From Pleurotus ostreatus/Saccharomyces cerevisiae fusant (Eukaryota; Opisthokonta), in assembly GCA_024196135.1 (NCBI GenBank), contig JAMQCK010000303.1:1-29645 (forward strand): a stretch of DNA of 29,645 nucleotides. The letters run 5' to 3'. This document shows, one piece after another, positions 1 to 9,491 of this stretch (position 1 is its first letter; each line of letters begins with the position of its first letter). Below the pieces are notes generated by a model, which was not told where the DNA came from, made no database searches, and worked only from the letters and a program-made list of their open reading frames with translations. Position numbers and translations under genes: made by a program.

Positions 1-1532
1 CTCGTCGAGTACACCGAGAGAGAGTGGACCGGACTGCCCCCCGTCGATTTCAAGCAAGGCGTCGACGTCGACCGGAAGCAATTCTTCATGCCCATCTTGA
101 AGGGCGAGCGGGTCAAGACACGAGATGGGCGTGATGATGACACACGCAGTGTCATTGCCAGAGGCTACACCGTCCCTTTCCACGATTGCGAGCTTGTGGG
201 ACTTACCAAAGGGGTCACGACAGCCGACTCCCCAGCCACCAGCGTCCGTACGAGTCAGAGGGATGGCGTCAAAGGTGATGAGAAGAAGGCCGCCGAGCCT
301 TCCGCGCCCCCCGGTATTTTCGAGAGACCAACGGATCCTCGCGTTCATCATCGATCTGTGATGCTGCTCGCAACACCGCTCGACAAGATACAATCTGTTC
401 AGCAAGCGTTTGGTACGCTCTCCGATGCCACATACGGTGAGTTGCACGTAGTATTGTTCGAGATTGCATGCTCACTCATACCATAGGCCTCTTCGTCCTT
501 CACTGTCTTAATTACCGCCATCGCGATGTCAGCGCCTACAATATATTCTCGCTAGACGGGCGCGGCGTACTAGGCGACTTTGAGTATACGAAACATGCGT
601 CGTCAACGGTGCATCATGCATGGAGGACGGTGCGTCTCTTCACATTTTTTTGCATCTATCAAGCATCTGATTTTTCTCAGGGTACCCCGAACTTCATGGC
701 CGTCGAAGTGATGCTCGGAGCTTTCCTGTTCGACCGGCATGTCATCAACAACAGGGCTGCTTTATTGGCCAGGATGAACTTGGCAGTGCAGCGCTCAGCT
801 CCCGAGAAGAAGCCATGGGAGTACAGCAGTGTACATGATCTCGAATCTATCTGGTGGATCGCTCTCTGGCTACTTTTCCGCCACACACTACAACTCCCAT
901 TCCGGGTGCCACCATACGACATCGAAGCGCACGAAAGCAAGTACAGTGTTCTCTTCCCCGGGCGCCTCGTTCTTGGACATCCGCGTTTCGATCATCTGAA
1001 GAGCGAGAAGACGTTGTTCGAGGCGTTCGAGGTCCTCCCGCCTGTGTGCACGTCAACCGTCATGGTGCTGGGAGTCATACGCAATGATCTCATGGACTAC
1101 TACCAGCGAAGGGACGAGGACCAGCCGCTGCACCCCGCGATGTGGTGGATGATTGGCTATATTCTCGGCAACGAGGGACAGAAGATAGGCGGTGATCTCA
1201 TACCCTTCACGTTTCCGCGGCGCCCCAAGCTCCTGGAGACCCCGCCAAAGGAAGAGGTCGACGAGTGGGACGAAGAGGGCACGGACATCGAAGTTCCTCC
1301 CTCCCCTTGCCCAGGCCCCCGTTCGGGTACCCTGCTGTCGCTATCAACGTGCGAGGGCTCCCAGTCGGTTGAGGGCGACGAGCGACTGCTTGTCGGCGTG
1401 TCTATGGTCACAGAGGTCAAGAAGAACAAGCGCAGCATCTCGGAGGTGATTGACGAAGCGCCCGTGCAGGATGAGGTTGATGGTTCAGGCGAAGCTCATC
1501 ATAAGGAGAAAAAACGGAAGCAGGATATTTGA
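1..1532 (+). CDS. FunK1-type fungal protein kinase, 3' part
   Basis: The gene starts left of the window; 476 codons are visible. Exons read 1-436, 487-629 and 681-1532, with introns of 50 and 51 bases (gtgagt...catag and gtgcgt...ctcag). Joining them restores kinase motifs: a catalytic loop HRDVSAYN (about residue 157 of the visible part), DFEY in place of DFG, and RTGTPNFMAVEV as activation segment. This set, with DFEY and GTPxFMA, is typical of the fungal FunK1 family, which is expanded in Agaricomycetes and whose substrates are generally unknown. The C-terminal 100 residues are acidic then basic, ending KEKKRKQDI, a possible nuclear targeting tail. The 51-base second intron has no stop, so it could be mistaken for coding sequence. 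The family call is firm; the substrate is unknown. Confidence 0.88.
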
Positions 1533-3257
1533 TCAGGATATACCCTACGGGCTATGTACACTTCGCACGTATCATATGATGCGAAAATCCTTACACAGGG
1601 CTTTCATACATTCCGCGAATGGGAGTATCAATAAGTATCTGCAGCAGCTCGTCCTCGACCTGACGACAGAAATAACGCACGGAATTGTGGTGTACGACGA
1701 GCAGCAAGAGTCGGACAGTGCACTGGCACACGGGCACCACCAATGCCTTGACCGAACTTGGCCGTTCGAACGGCGAGTTGAATACGTCGAAGTGCGCCTA
1801 GGCCCAACGCACCTTAAGAGCCAACTCACGCCAACTCAGGCAGACCTGTGTGAAGGCTCAAACGTGCACCCCAGTCTGGTCAACAAATTACCCTTCTGGC
1901 GGCGTATATGCAGCAATCTCGGCGGGCGGGACCTCGTGCAAGGGCAAGAGCGTAGACTTAATGCCGAACGCTGTTCCCTCAAGCTTGTTCCGGCGATTTG
2001 CGGTAAGTCCTGATTCCAACGCGTCGATTGCGAGGTTGCATGCGTAAAGGTCGTCACGAGCCCAAAATAAATCATCAAAGAGTGCAGCCTTTGTGAGCAA
2101 GGAAGGGGCAGGGGCAGATGCCGGAGCGTAGGCAAGAAACTCGTCCGTGCATATGCAGCTACTGGATGTCCTGTTACACCCGGCGCATAGTGCGATTTTG
2201 GAGGGCGACAGCGGCGCTATGTGCATGGCGACTGTCGGCTGAGATGATTTGTGAGCATGGACGTAGTATAGAAGAATACAGCGCGCTTACTTACCCGTAA
2301 AATTGTTACGCGGAACTGGATATGGGCGTTATTATGTTCGGAAATTCCAAAAACGAGGCTACGACATTGTTAGCAAGAATCGGGCATAGCGGGCGGCGGC
2401 GATGTTAGAAACACGAGTGAGCGAGGGGATCCGGTCAATTCTCACAGAGGTAAGCGTGACACTTAGCTTCTGAGAGTGCCCTACGATGAGTCACTCGCCG
2501 ATGATGTGGTGTCGACAATAGCACACGAGGCATGCTAGGCGTCGTTCGGGACTTGCCGAGCGCCTTTAATGCGCCTTCGTCCAACCTCCATCTGACGTGG
2601 CAGCCCCCTGGCGACGACGATAAGGGCCTCCACAACGACACCGGCGCTGTGCAGGATATTTTCTCGACCTCTTTCCGTGCTTGTCACGTCAGACGAGGGC
2701 GCTTCAGGCGTCGAGGAGGTGGTACGGCAACTTCCGAAGGCGGAGCGGAGCAGCGGTTCGGGCTATAAACGTGGCACGACGACGGACTCATGGCAGGCGT
2801 GAAAACGCGAATCTCGTTGTCTAAGTCCCTCAGCAGCACTTCCAAGCCTCGGCCCATCACTTCATGGCTGACCAGTGTTTTTACGGTGCTGCCGCCCGCT
2901 TCCCTCGATTTTTAGGTCGCCACTTCAGTACACACGGATTTTATCTGAAAGGAATTTCCGAACATTATAACGCCCATAACTGGGCGGCCGTTCGTAGGGG
3001 AAAGCTGGATCGGTGGGCATTTCGATCGTATGCCGCCGCATCAAGCATCTATATCTACGGGTATCCTTGTTCTGCTAACGCCGAAGTCCGACTGAGGAGT
3101 CACGAATACGCTGAGCGGTCCACAAGCCCTGGATGTCGGGGAAGAAACTCTTGATATTCACCATAGTGCCGCGTGCCTCATGACTAGAGTAGGGGTCTTA
3201 AGTGCGGGTCGGTGGGTGCGATGAAGAGCGAACATCTGAAGAATCAAGGCGGAACTT
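1533..3257. other. 1.7 kb without a convincing gene
   Basis: Open frames here are short and mutually inconsistent. Two minus-strand frames look more protein-like than the rest. One is 2226-1888 (112 codons, with a Cys-rich stretch ALCAGCNRTSSSCICTDEF). The other is 1797-1591, which opens AHFDVFNSPFERPSSVKAL directly after a possible acceptor (gggcctag). I could not join them with a consistent GT-AG pair and phase, so they may be a decayed gene or chance. Plus-strand frames at 2532-2768 and 2864-3154 show no family motif. The stretch includes the 3' region of the kinase gene. Confidence 0.4.
1888..2226 (-). pseudogene. possible decayed or small minus-strand gene
   Basis: A 112-codon frame begins with ATG and ends EIAAYTPPEG followed by TAA. 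The composition is plausible for protein: six Cys in the first third, then a mixed segment FWARDDLYACNLAIDALES. A gtaatt donor overlaps the stop, but every downstream acceptor tested leads to a stop or to low-complexity Arg/Ser reading. I do not recognise the family. It is a weak candidate, listed because nothing else explains the region. Confidence 0.2.
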
Positions 3258-3797
3258 TCAGAGGTTGCTACGAATTCCATCTCCTTCGACAAGAATGCAC
3301 TGATGTCCCCCGTAGATGACGCGGTCTCTTAAGCCGCTGCTCTCGATGAATGACGTGACGTCGTTGTCGAATGTACCGGGCTGCAGCCAGAGGGCGGGCA
3401 CGTTGAGCTCCTTCGCTTGCTGGAGCAATTTGAGCGTGATCTATCGCAGTTCAGTCCCACTACCCGTTCAGTCCAAAGCAGGATACTCACAGGCGCGGGT
3501 GTGATGACGCTGACGGACGTCTGTGAGGGGTTGGGAAGGTCGGCAAGTGTCTTCACTGTGGGGATGCCCTCCAACTCAGGCTCGACCTGTCCGAAGAGAT
3601 GCTGTGAGTAAGGCCAAGAAGCACATAGCGGAATGCGGACGTACCGGGTGCACAGGCGTCACCTTGTAGTCGCGCGCCTTGTACCACTGGAGGACCTTTG
3701 TTCCCCACTTCGACTGGTCTTTGGACGCGCCAACGACAGCAAAAGCGGGTGAGGAAAGGAAGGTCTTCTTGATAGCTTGCTGCATAGCTGAAGCCAT
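3258..3797 (-). CDS. CoA-binding domain protein (YccU-like)
   Basis: Three exons on the minus strand, 3797-3645, 3586-3491 and 3440-3258, give a 143-residue protein. It reads as one Rossmann-like CoA-binding domain: AFAVVGASKDQSKWG near residue 18 (nucleotide loop), VTPVHP at 46-51, then LADLPNP, SVSVITPAP and ALWLQPGTFD. The end has VIYGGHQCILVEG, matching the Cys-containing C-terminus of the family. Length matches bacterial YccU-type proteins. In this fold CoA or a related nucleotide is bound; the biological role in fungi is not established. Start is the ATG followed by MASAMQQAIKK. Intron 1 has two in-frame acceptors 15 bases apart (at 3587 and 3602); I chose the inner one because it gives HPVEPELEGIP as in the family. 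The gene is divergent from the cysteine synthase. Confidence 0.92.
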
Positions 3798-3907
3798 CGT
3801 GAAGGTAGGAAGCAAGGTTGAGTCCGGAGACGCCGACGAAGATCGTGATCACGGGCAGCTTCGTCGCTGCCGATGCCAAGATGCGGTGTCCGGATCTGGG
3901 AATTCGA

Positions 3908-3934
3908 GCCCAAACCGCAACCTTCCTAATTCGG
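3908..3934 (-). repeat. 27-bp inverted repeat, copy 1
   Basis: Read on the minus strand it contains GGAAGGTTGCGGTTTGGGC and begins CCGAATTA. It is identical over 27 bases to the plus strand at 4518-4544. It ends 111 bases upstream of the CoA-binding gene ATG and points towards it. Both copies are followed within about 25 bases by a GATCCGG or GGATCTG stretch. Confidence 0.85.
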
Positions 3935-4517
3935 TGGGCACGTTTTCTGATGATCGACGCGCCCATCACGGACCGAGCTCGCGCGGTAGATGCCGGTAGC
4001 GCCTCCCCGCCTGCAGCCGCAGCGGGCCATGGCGGTTGGCGCTGGCTCTATTTTGGGTACTTAGGCACTTGTATTCTCTTGATAAGCTTGTAGCTACAAA
4101 GTATACGCTCTATAGCAGTAAGCTGCGTGGTCGACGCCATTCCTGAAGGCGCACCAGCGCCTCTTATTGCGCGTGAGGTGAGTGCATGTGGGACATATTT
4201 TAATAGCACTCCACACAGCTTAAGCTACAATGGTGCAGCTGTCATCGACGGTGCTGCGCTCACGCCCTTGTTCGGCTCGTCTGTATCTCAGAAGCGGCGC
4301 TGGGTTCGATTCTCTTGCTTTTTTGCCGTAAAATGCAGCCTATGGCTGAGCTTCGCCCGCTATTGACAGAAGGCTTCAACCCCTGGACTGCTTGTAGCTG
4401 ACTCATTATTTTAGGGTGAATCTGGGTGACTCCCACTTCGAACTTCGAACTTCAACCGTAACGCGTCACTAGCGCGTTACGGAGCCAAGGCCTGATACAC
4501 GTGGCTTGATCCGACGT

Positions 4518-4544
4518 CCGAATTAGGAAGGTTGCGGTTTGGGC
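4518..4544 (+). repeat. 27-bp inverted repeat, copy 2
   Basis: Perfect reverse complement of 3908-3934, 583 bases apart. It points towards the plus-strand side and lies 284 bases upstream of the cysteine synthase ATG and 93 bases before the ATG at 4637. No flanking target-site duplication is evident at either end. Confidence 0.85.
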
Positions 4545-4636
4545 TGCACGTCCCCGGATCTGTGAACGCGGTCTCACGACGCGTCTCCTCGTCCGACGGT
4601 GAGCGCAGAGCGCGCATTCGTCCAAGCAGATAGTCA

Positions 4637-4825
4637 ATGAGCGAGGCTGACTCCATCTTCGAGGGCGATGAGCGGGAGTGGCGTGCGAGGGCAAGGACAA
4701 GACGCGTGCTCGCGGCCATCAACGACGCTGACGTCGACGCCGATCGCGCCCTCCTACTCGTCCCTCCCCTCCATCACCCTTTCAACATCGACTGGACCGA
4801 CGTAAGGCACGCAGCTCGCGCGTAG
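4637..4825 (+). CDS. possible small upstream ORF or 5' exon
   Basis: A 62-codon frame opens MSEADSIFEGDEREWRARAR and stops two bases before the cysteine synthase ATG, in a different frame. The composition is protein-like, but no family is recognised. It cannot be joined to the synthase by a normal intron, because the only donor-acceptor pair (gtaagg...gcgtag) is 24 bases long. It might be an upstream ORF in the transcript leader or chance. The opposite strand also has an open frame here (MESASLIDYLLGRMRAL), which makes either call weak. Confidence 0.25.
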   Translation: MSEADSIFEGDEREWRARARTRRVLAAINDADVDADRALLLVPPLHHPFNIDWTDVRHAARA

Positions 4826-4827
4826 CG

Positions 4828-6906
4828 ATGGTGAACATCACCCGCTTCCTCGCCGACCATGGCCTCCGGTTACCGCACTGGCGCGCGACGCGCCACCTCC
4901 TCTACGGCATCGTCCTCGGCGTCTCTCTCCCTCTTGCTGCCAGGTCTATCGCGACGTATCACAGGCGCCGTAGAAGAGCACGTATAGCCGCGCAGACCGA
5001 GTTCGAGGAGCGGCCCATCGAGCTAAGAAGCGAAGAGATCCTCTCCGGTGTCGCGGGGCTCATCGGTGCGTGTATGCAGATCCCCTGGCGCCTCTGGGTA
5101 CTTACCGTCTTGTAGGCAACACCCCGCTGATACGTATCAACTCTCTGAGCGATGCTCTGGGAGTGGATATACTGGGGAAAGCGGAAGTAAGCTCGCGAGA
5201 ACCTCATTGCACGACGCAGCTGACGGTCATGCGTGCAAGTTCCTGAATGTCGGCGGTAGCGTCAAGGACCGCGTAGCCTTGCGAAGTATGAGATTTCCTT
5301 CGAGCTGGGAACGGCTGTGGCTCACTATCCTCGCAGTGATCGACGACGCCGAGCGCCTCGGGCTCCTCCATCCCCACACTGGCTCGCGCATCTTCGAGGG
5401 TACGGTGGGGTCAACGGGCATCTCTATAGCCACGGTCGCGCGCGCAAGGTGAGCCCTTTACGCGCGGACTTCGCTCGCAACTGACCACGCTTCAGAGGAT
5501 ACGATGCAAGTACGCATATACGCATACATGCGCGCCATTCCGGGGTTCACATATGCACTCCCAGCTATCATCATGCCCGACGACGTCGCGGAGGAGAAAG
5601 TGAAGGCACTTCACGCGTTGGGCGCTGAGGTCATTCGCGTTCGCCCGGCCAGCATCGTCGACACGAAGCATGTACGTCTTCCCCTCCTGATCATTGGGAC
5701 GTTGCTGACGAAGCTTTTAGTACGTCGTAAGTTATGAAACTACTAACTCTCCCCTGCTTCCTGATGATCTTTTCCAGAACATAGCTCGCGAACGAGCCGC
5801 TCACTTCGGCGACGACGCGTCGCACAAGCCGCACCTTATCAGCTCTATGTCAACTTCTGTCGTCGTGTCCACGACATCCGATATACAAGACGGACAACGA
5901 AATCCGGAAGCCAACGCTGATTTCGCGAGGAAGCCTCGCGGGTACTTTGCGGACCAGTTCGAGGTGCGCTCTTTTGTTCTTCTTGTCAGGCATTTCTGAT
6001 CGTCATCATCCGGGTGTAGAATCACAGCAACTTCCAAGCACACTTCGACGGCACGGGCCCAGAAATCTGGAGACAGACAAATGGGAACTTCGATGCGTTC
6101 GTGAGCGGGGCTGGTGAGCATGGTGTGGGTCTCGTCACTGTATCTGACCACCGTCTTCATTAGGCACCGGAGGGACCGTAGCTGGTGTCGGCCGCTATGT
6201 CAAGTCGAAGAACCCCGACGTTAAGGTCGTACTTGCTGATCCTACAGGGAGCGGGTTGTACAACAAGGTGTGGGAGTGCGGTTACTGGGTGAGCTTGAGC
6301 AGCACTCTGACTATTCGCTCACAGATCAAGTATGGCGTCATGTACGACAAGAAGGAGAGCGAGGGCACGAAACGCCGGCATCAGGTCGATACTGTCGTTG
6401 AGGGCATGTACGTCCGCGCTCGCACTTTCAAGCATGCTCCCTCCCTAACCCTCCTCAGCGGCATCAACCGCCTCACTAAGAACCTCGAACTCGCTCTTCC
6501 CATCATCGACGACGCCTTCCGCATCTCAGACGCAGAGGCTGTCAGCATGGCGCGCTACCTCGTCAAACACGACGGGCTTTTCCTCGGCTCAAGCAGCGCG
6601 TGCAACCTCGTCACTGCGGTCAAGCTGGCGAAGGCGGAAGGGTGGACGGGTGTGAAAGGGTTGGGGCGCAAGAGAAGGATCGTGACGATTTTGTGAGTGA
6701 CAATGACTCTCTGGCGTCGGTGGCCCCCTTACAGGAGCCTCCGCAGGTGCGACTCCGGCACAAGGCATTATTCCAAGTTCTGGTGAGTATTCGATGACGA
6801 CAACGGCGAGAGTACCGGATTGACGTGCACTAGGAACGACGACTACCTGGACCGTGCGGGACTTCCTAAAGACGCGACTCTGATTGAGGAGCTTCTGGAG
6901 TCATGA
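4828..6906 (+). CDS. membrane-anchored cysteine synthase (fungal cysteine synthase 2 / Cys12 type)
   Basis: Fourteen exons: 4828-5065, 5116-5186, 5240-5285, 5337-5448, 5496-5509, 5565-5671, 5721-5726, 5778-5963, 6020-6113, 6164-6267, 6325-6407, 6459-6692, 6747-6782, 6834-6906. They give 467 residues with all phases matching. It is a PLP enzyme of the CysK/cystathionine beta-synthase fold, which makes cysteine from O-acetylserine (or a related ester) and sulfide. Seen: NTPLIRI, the PLP lysine in GGSVKDR (K112), the substrate loop EGTVGSTGIS (139-148), the phosphate loop SGAGTGGT (289-296) and TILCDSGTRHYSKFW. The N-terminus has a hydrophobic helix (about 24-44) and then an Arg-rich stretch, as in the fungal mitochondrial-outer-membrane-type branch. 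Location is inferred. Donor gtgtgg at 6268 was preferred to gtgagc at 6289 on intron length. Confidence 0.93.
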
Positions 6907-6963
6907 ACGGTCGAGCGCTGACATCTACTATCCGTATATTGCAACCTACAAGTAAATCCCCTT

Positions 6964-8619
6964 TCACCATTGGCTGAACTTCGTCTCCCTGGGATCAAAG
7001 TCGACGTCGATTTCAAGCGCCCCCTCCTTCCGCAAGTTCGTGGTCCACGCCTTGAAAATCCGTGGGCACTCGATGTTCGGGCAATGCACGACGAGTCGTT
7101 CGATCTTGCTTCGTCCTTCGTCCGCCTCCAGCCGAGATTCAACCACTTGGCATATCAGCTCCGCCTCCTGGAGGCCGAACTGCAGCTTCGTCCTCGCCTT
7201 CTCGCACCCATCTGTGTTCGTGAGCACGAGCTCAGTGAGGTGAGGCAGGCGCTTTTTGTAGTCCTTGGGGTTGTACACAAGCGACTGCAATAGCGAATGC
7301 CTGAAGATCGGCGGCCATGTGCGGATGAAGTAGCTCGACACGGTCTCGCGGATGTGAAGACTGCGCAAGCACTCGGGGGCCTGCAGGAGGTCGTCTATCG
7401 GGTCTTGTTGCTGCGGCATCGCCAGCCTGAGCTTCAGCGTGCTGACGGGGCGGAGGAGGGCCCTGAGGTCAGAGCCGACTTCCCGAATGTTGTAGTCCCC
7501 GCTGCCAAAACCCTCTTCGTATCTGTACACCGCGTCTAGCTCGGCCGTCTGGAGGTTCGGCGCCAGCAGCCAGCGGACACAGTAGATCGCAAGGTCGCGC
7601 GCAATCAGCGTGTGCAGGGAGGGCAAGGTGACCGTGGGCCTGTTTCTGAATTTGGACCATAAGAAGTCGGTATGATCCACAGTGGCGTTTGGATATTTGA
7701 TCGCGAGCGCGAATGTTTCCAGGCCAGTACACTGCTGCAGCGCCTCTAGAGTGCCATTGAAGTATTGGACGTGGTTATAGTGCGTTATCGACAAGGAGCG
7801 CAGGGAGGCCCACGGACACGCGACATTCGTCATGCGCCAGTCGACCAGATCTAGGGCCCGCAAGTGGGTTGCGTTGGACGGTATAACCGTCAGGAAACCA
7901 TTCTCCCTCTCGAAAGGGCCCAGGGCGATTTCTTCCACCATTGGCAGGGACTCTGGGAGTGCAGCACCATGCCCGCAACGAAGGTGCAGCACGCGAATGC
8001 GATGCAACTCCGGCTTCAGAGCTTCTAGGACTTCGAATAGCTTGAGGTCCGGTCTGAACTGAATCCTGGTGTCTGCGGGCGGCCATATCCTGACCGCGAG
8101 TGGCAGGCTGGCTGATCGTTGCAAGTGCGTGGTGACGATATCTACCGCTTTGTCCGTCTCCATGATTTTCTTCAGCTCTGCGAGCGTGAACTCTGCCCAG
8201 CAGTGATGCATGGACAGCGCCACCTCGCGCCAAGCATGGCATAGCTGCAGCACCTTCCACGGCCCGCGACGTGTCACGCAATCGGTGAACCAGCCATGTG
8301 GGAGGCTGAACGCGCAGATGCGAGCAACGAGCTCGGGAGGCAGGCGACGTATGGGCGCGAGGAGCGCGTTCGCGTTGCGCACGCCTGCCTCTAGATCTGT
8401 TCGGCGTTCGCGGAGCGCGGCTATCCTGGCCGTCAGGCGCGTGAGCTCTTGGTCGCAGCTTTCGACCTCTGCTTTGGCTTCGAGCATGTTACTCTCCAAG
8501 ATACGCGCTTCCTGGGATGTGATGGCGCGTCCAGAACGAAGAAGGTTTAGCGTGTCCGTCGAGTACGTGGAGAGTACCTCCCTCTGGCGCGTGCATGAGG
8601 AGTGAGGCGTAGATTCCAT
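6964..8619 (-). CDS. F-box protein with N-terminal coiled coil
   Basis: A single uninterrupted exon encodes 551 residues. The ATG at 8619 is the first in frame; the frame stays open upstream but only with non-ATG codons. Residues about 36-80 form a heptad-rich coiled coil (QELTRLTARIAALRERR). Then comes the F-box, APIRRLPPELVARICAFSL (88-106), with the conserved LPPEL core, followed by WKVLQLCHAWREVAL. The rest has irregular leucine-rich stretches such as LRALDLVDW. F-box proteins of this layout are abundant in Agaricomycetes and serve as substrate adaptors of SCF ubiquitin ligases through Skp1; the target is unknown. The gene is tail to tail with the cysteine synthase, with 57 bases between stop codons. 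Confidence 0.9.
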   Translation of the reverse strand: MESTPHSSCTRQREVLSTYSTDTLNLLRSGRAITSQEARILESNMLEAKAEVESCDQELTRLTARIAALRERRTDLEAGVRNANALLAPIRRLPPELVARICAFSLPHGWFTDCVTRRGPWKVLQLCHAWREVALSMHHCWAEFTLAELKKIMETDKAVDIVTTHLQRSASLPLAVRIWPPADTRIQFRPDLKLFEVLEALKPELHRIRVLHLRCGHGAALPESLPMVEEIALGPFERENGFLTVIPSNATHLRALDLVDWRMTNVACPWASLRSLSITHYNHVQYFNGTLEALQQCTGLETFALAIKYPNATVDHTDFLWSKFRNRPTVTLPSLHTLIARDLAIYCVRWLLAPNLQTAELDAVYRYEEGFGSGDYNIREVGSDLRALLRPVSTLKLRLAMPQQQDPIDDLLQAPECLRSLHIRETVSSYFIRTWPPIFRHSLLQSLVYNPKDYKKRLPHLTELVLTNTDGCEKARTKLQFGLQEAELICQVVESRLEADEGRSKIERLVVHCPNIECPRIFKAWTTNLRKEGALEIDVDFDPRETKFSQW

Positions 8620-8906
8620 GTCAAGGTGAGGAATACTGAGATGTTTGACGTTGAGGCGGTCAGCAATGGGTTCACATGGAAGTCTGAAGAGAGCCAGGAA
8701 AATGTAATTTGGAGCGTGACGCCGGTTGCGCGACCACGTGCAGATCAACGAGAAAATGTTCGAAACCAGCGTTCGGCAGTTCGCACTCAACCGGCTTCAA
8801 GCGAAGACATGCATTATAGTACTACCTCGTGTCGATCGTGGTACTAGTATGATATTACTGCGAAAGATCGTTTGTCCGTGACAAGACTTCGAACATGTCG
8901 ATTAGC

Positions 8907-9491
8907 TCAGTTGGACGAGCCAACGGCGACGGTCGCATTGCTGAAGTCCAGAACAGGGGTCGTCGACGCCTACAACTCGTCAGACACGACCACAGCGGCA
9001 GTAGAGGAGACTTACCCCAAGGAGCATGAAGTGAGCCACGGTCAGGAGGTTGACGCCCGACGCGTCCTCGGGAATCTGGACGCTCTGCGGAATATTGCTC
9101 AGCGTCATCCTCATCTGAAGGTTGCAAGGACGTACGAAGTTCTGGTACGGCGGGAGCGCCGACTCGTGGTACTGAGGGTCAAAGCCACCGACGTACAGAG
9201 GCTTGCCCAGGCCGGAGAACGCGTCGGTGGGGCAGCCGCTGCCGGACGAGCAGCTGGCCAGACCAATAACGAGCGAGACGTGCTGCGCGCCGGTCAACGA
9301 GTTCTGCAGAACACTGTCAGCATACCCAAGGATCGCCATCGTGCAGGTCAACTCACCGGGAACTCGACCTGAACGGTCGTGTTCTGACCGGGGGTCAGAG
9401 TGGCATTCGCCGTCGGAGAGCTGAGCTGGATGTTCTGCGCCAGCGCAGTCGAGGCAGCAGAAAGCAGAGCAGCGAGGACGGTGAACTTCAT
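8907..9491 (-). CDS. small secreted protein, agaricomycete family of unknown function
   Basis: Four exons, 9491-9357, 9303-9136, 9084-9016 and 8969-8907, encode 144 residues. MKFTVLAALLSAASTALA is a classical signal peptide with cleavage before Gln19. The mature part is beta-rich with sequons NATL, NTTV and NATV. Two Cys (63 and 69) probably pair. A hydrophobic block VSLVIGLASC precedes YVGGFDPQYHES and PPYQNF, and the end reads VAHFMLLGASTTPVLDF. From memory this pattern (polar start, VIG.xSC, PHQNFTV-like, HF.L.GA) recurs in small secreted proteins of wood-decay and other Agaricomycetes, but I cannot attach a function or domain name. Splice choice after FP uses acceptor tctgcag, which restores the frame. 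Confidence 0.85.

Larger units (their letters stand above)
3798..4827. promoter_or_regulatory. divergent intergenic region, CoA-binding gene / cysteine synthase
   Basis: About 1.03 kb lies between two head-to-head start codons. It holds a perfect 27-bp inverted repeat (3908-3934 and 4518-4544), a run of six T at about 4318, and one short open frame (4637-4825). No clear TATA box was found. Both gene promoters must lie here. Confidence 0.5.

Noticed and set aside
1450..2013. 187-codon plus-strand frame overlapping the kinase 3' end
   Set aside because: It begins inside the kinase coding exon in another frame and shows no motif; chance.
3908..4544. Terminal inverted repeats of a defined DNA transposon
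   Set aside because: No target-site duplication and no transposase frame between the repeats; kept only as an unexplained inverted repeat.
7775..8281. 168-codon minus-strand frame
   Set aside because: It lies inside the F-box protein exon in another frame; a shadow of a GC-rich gene.
8899..8925. tRNA-like A box (TTAGCTCAGTTGG)
   Set aside because: It overlaps the stop codon end of the secreted-protein gene, and no B box or pairing stems follow at tRNA spacing.
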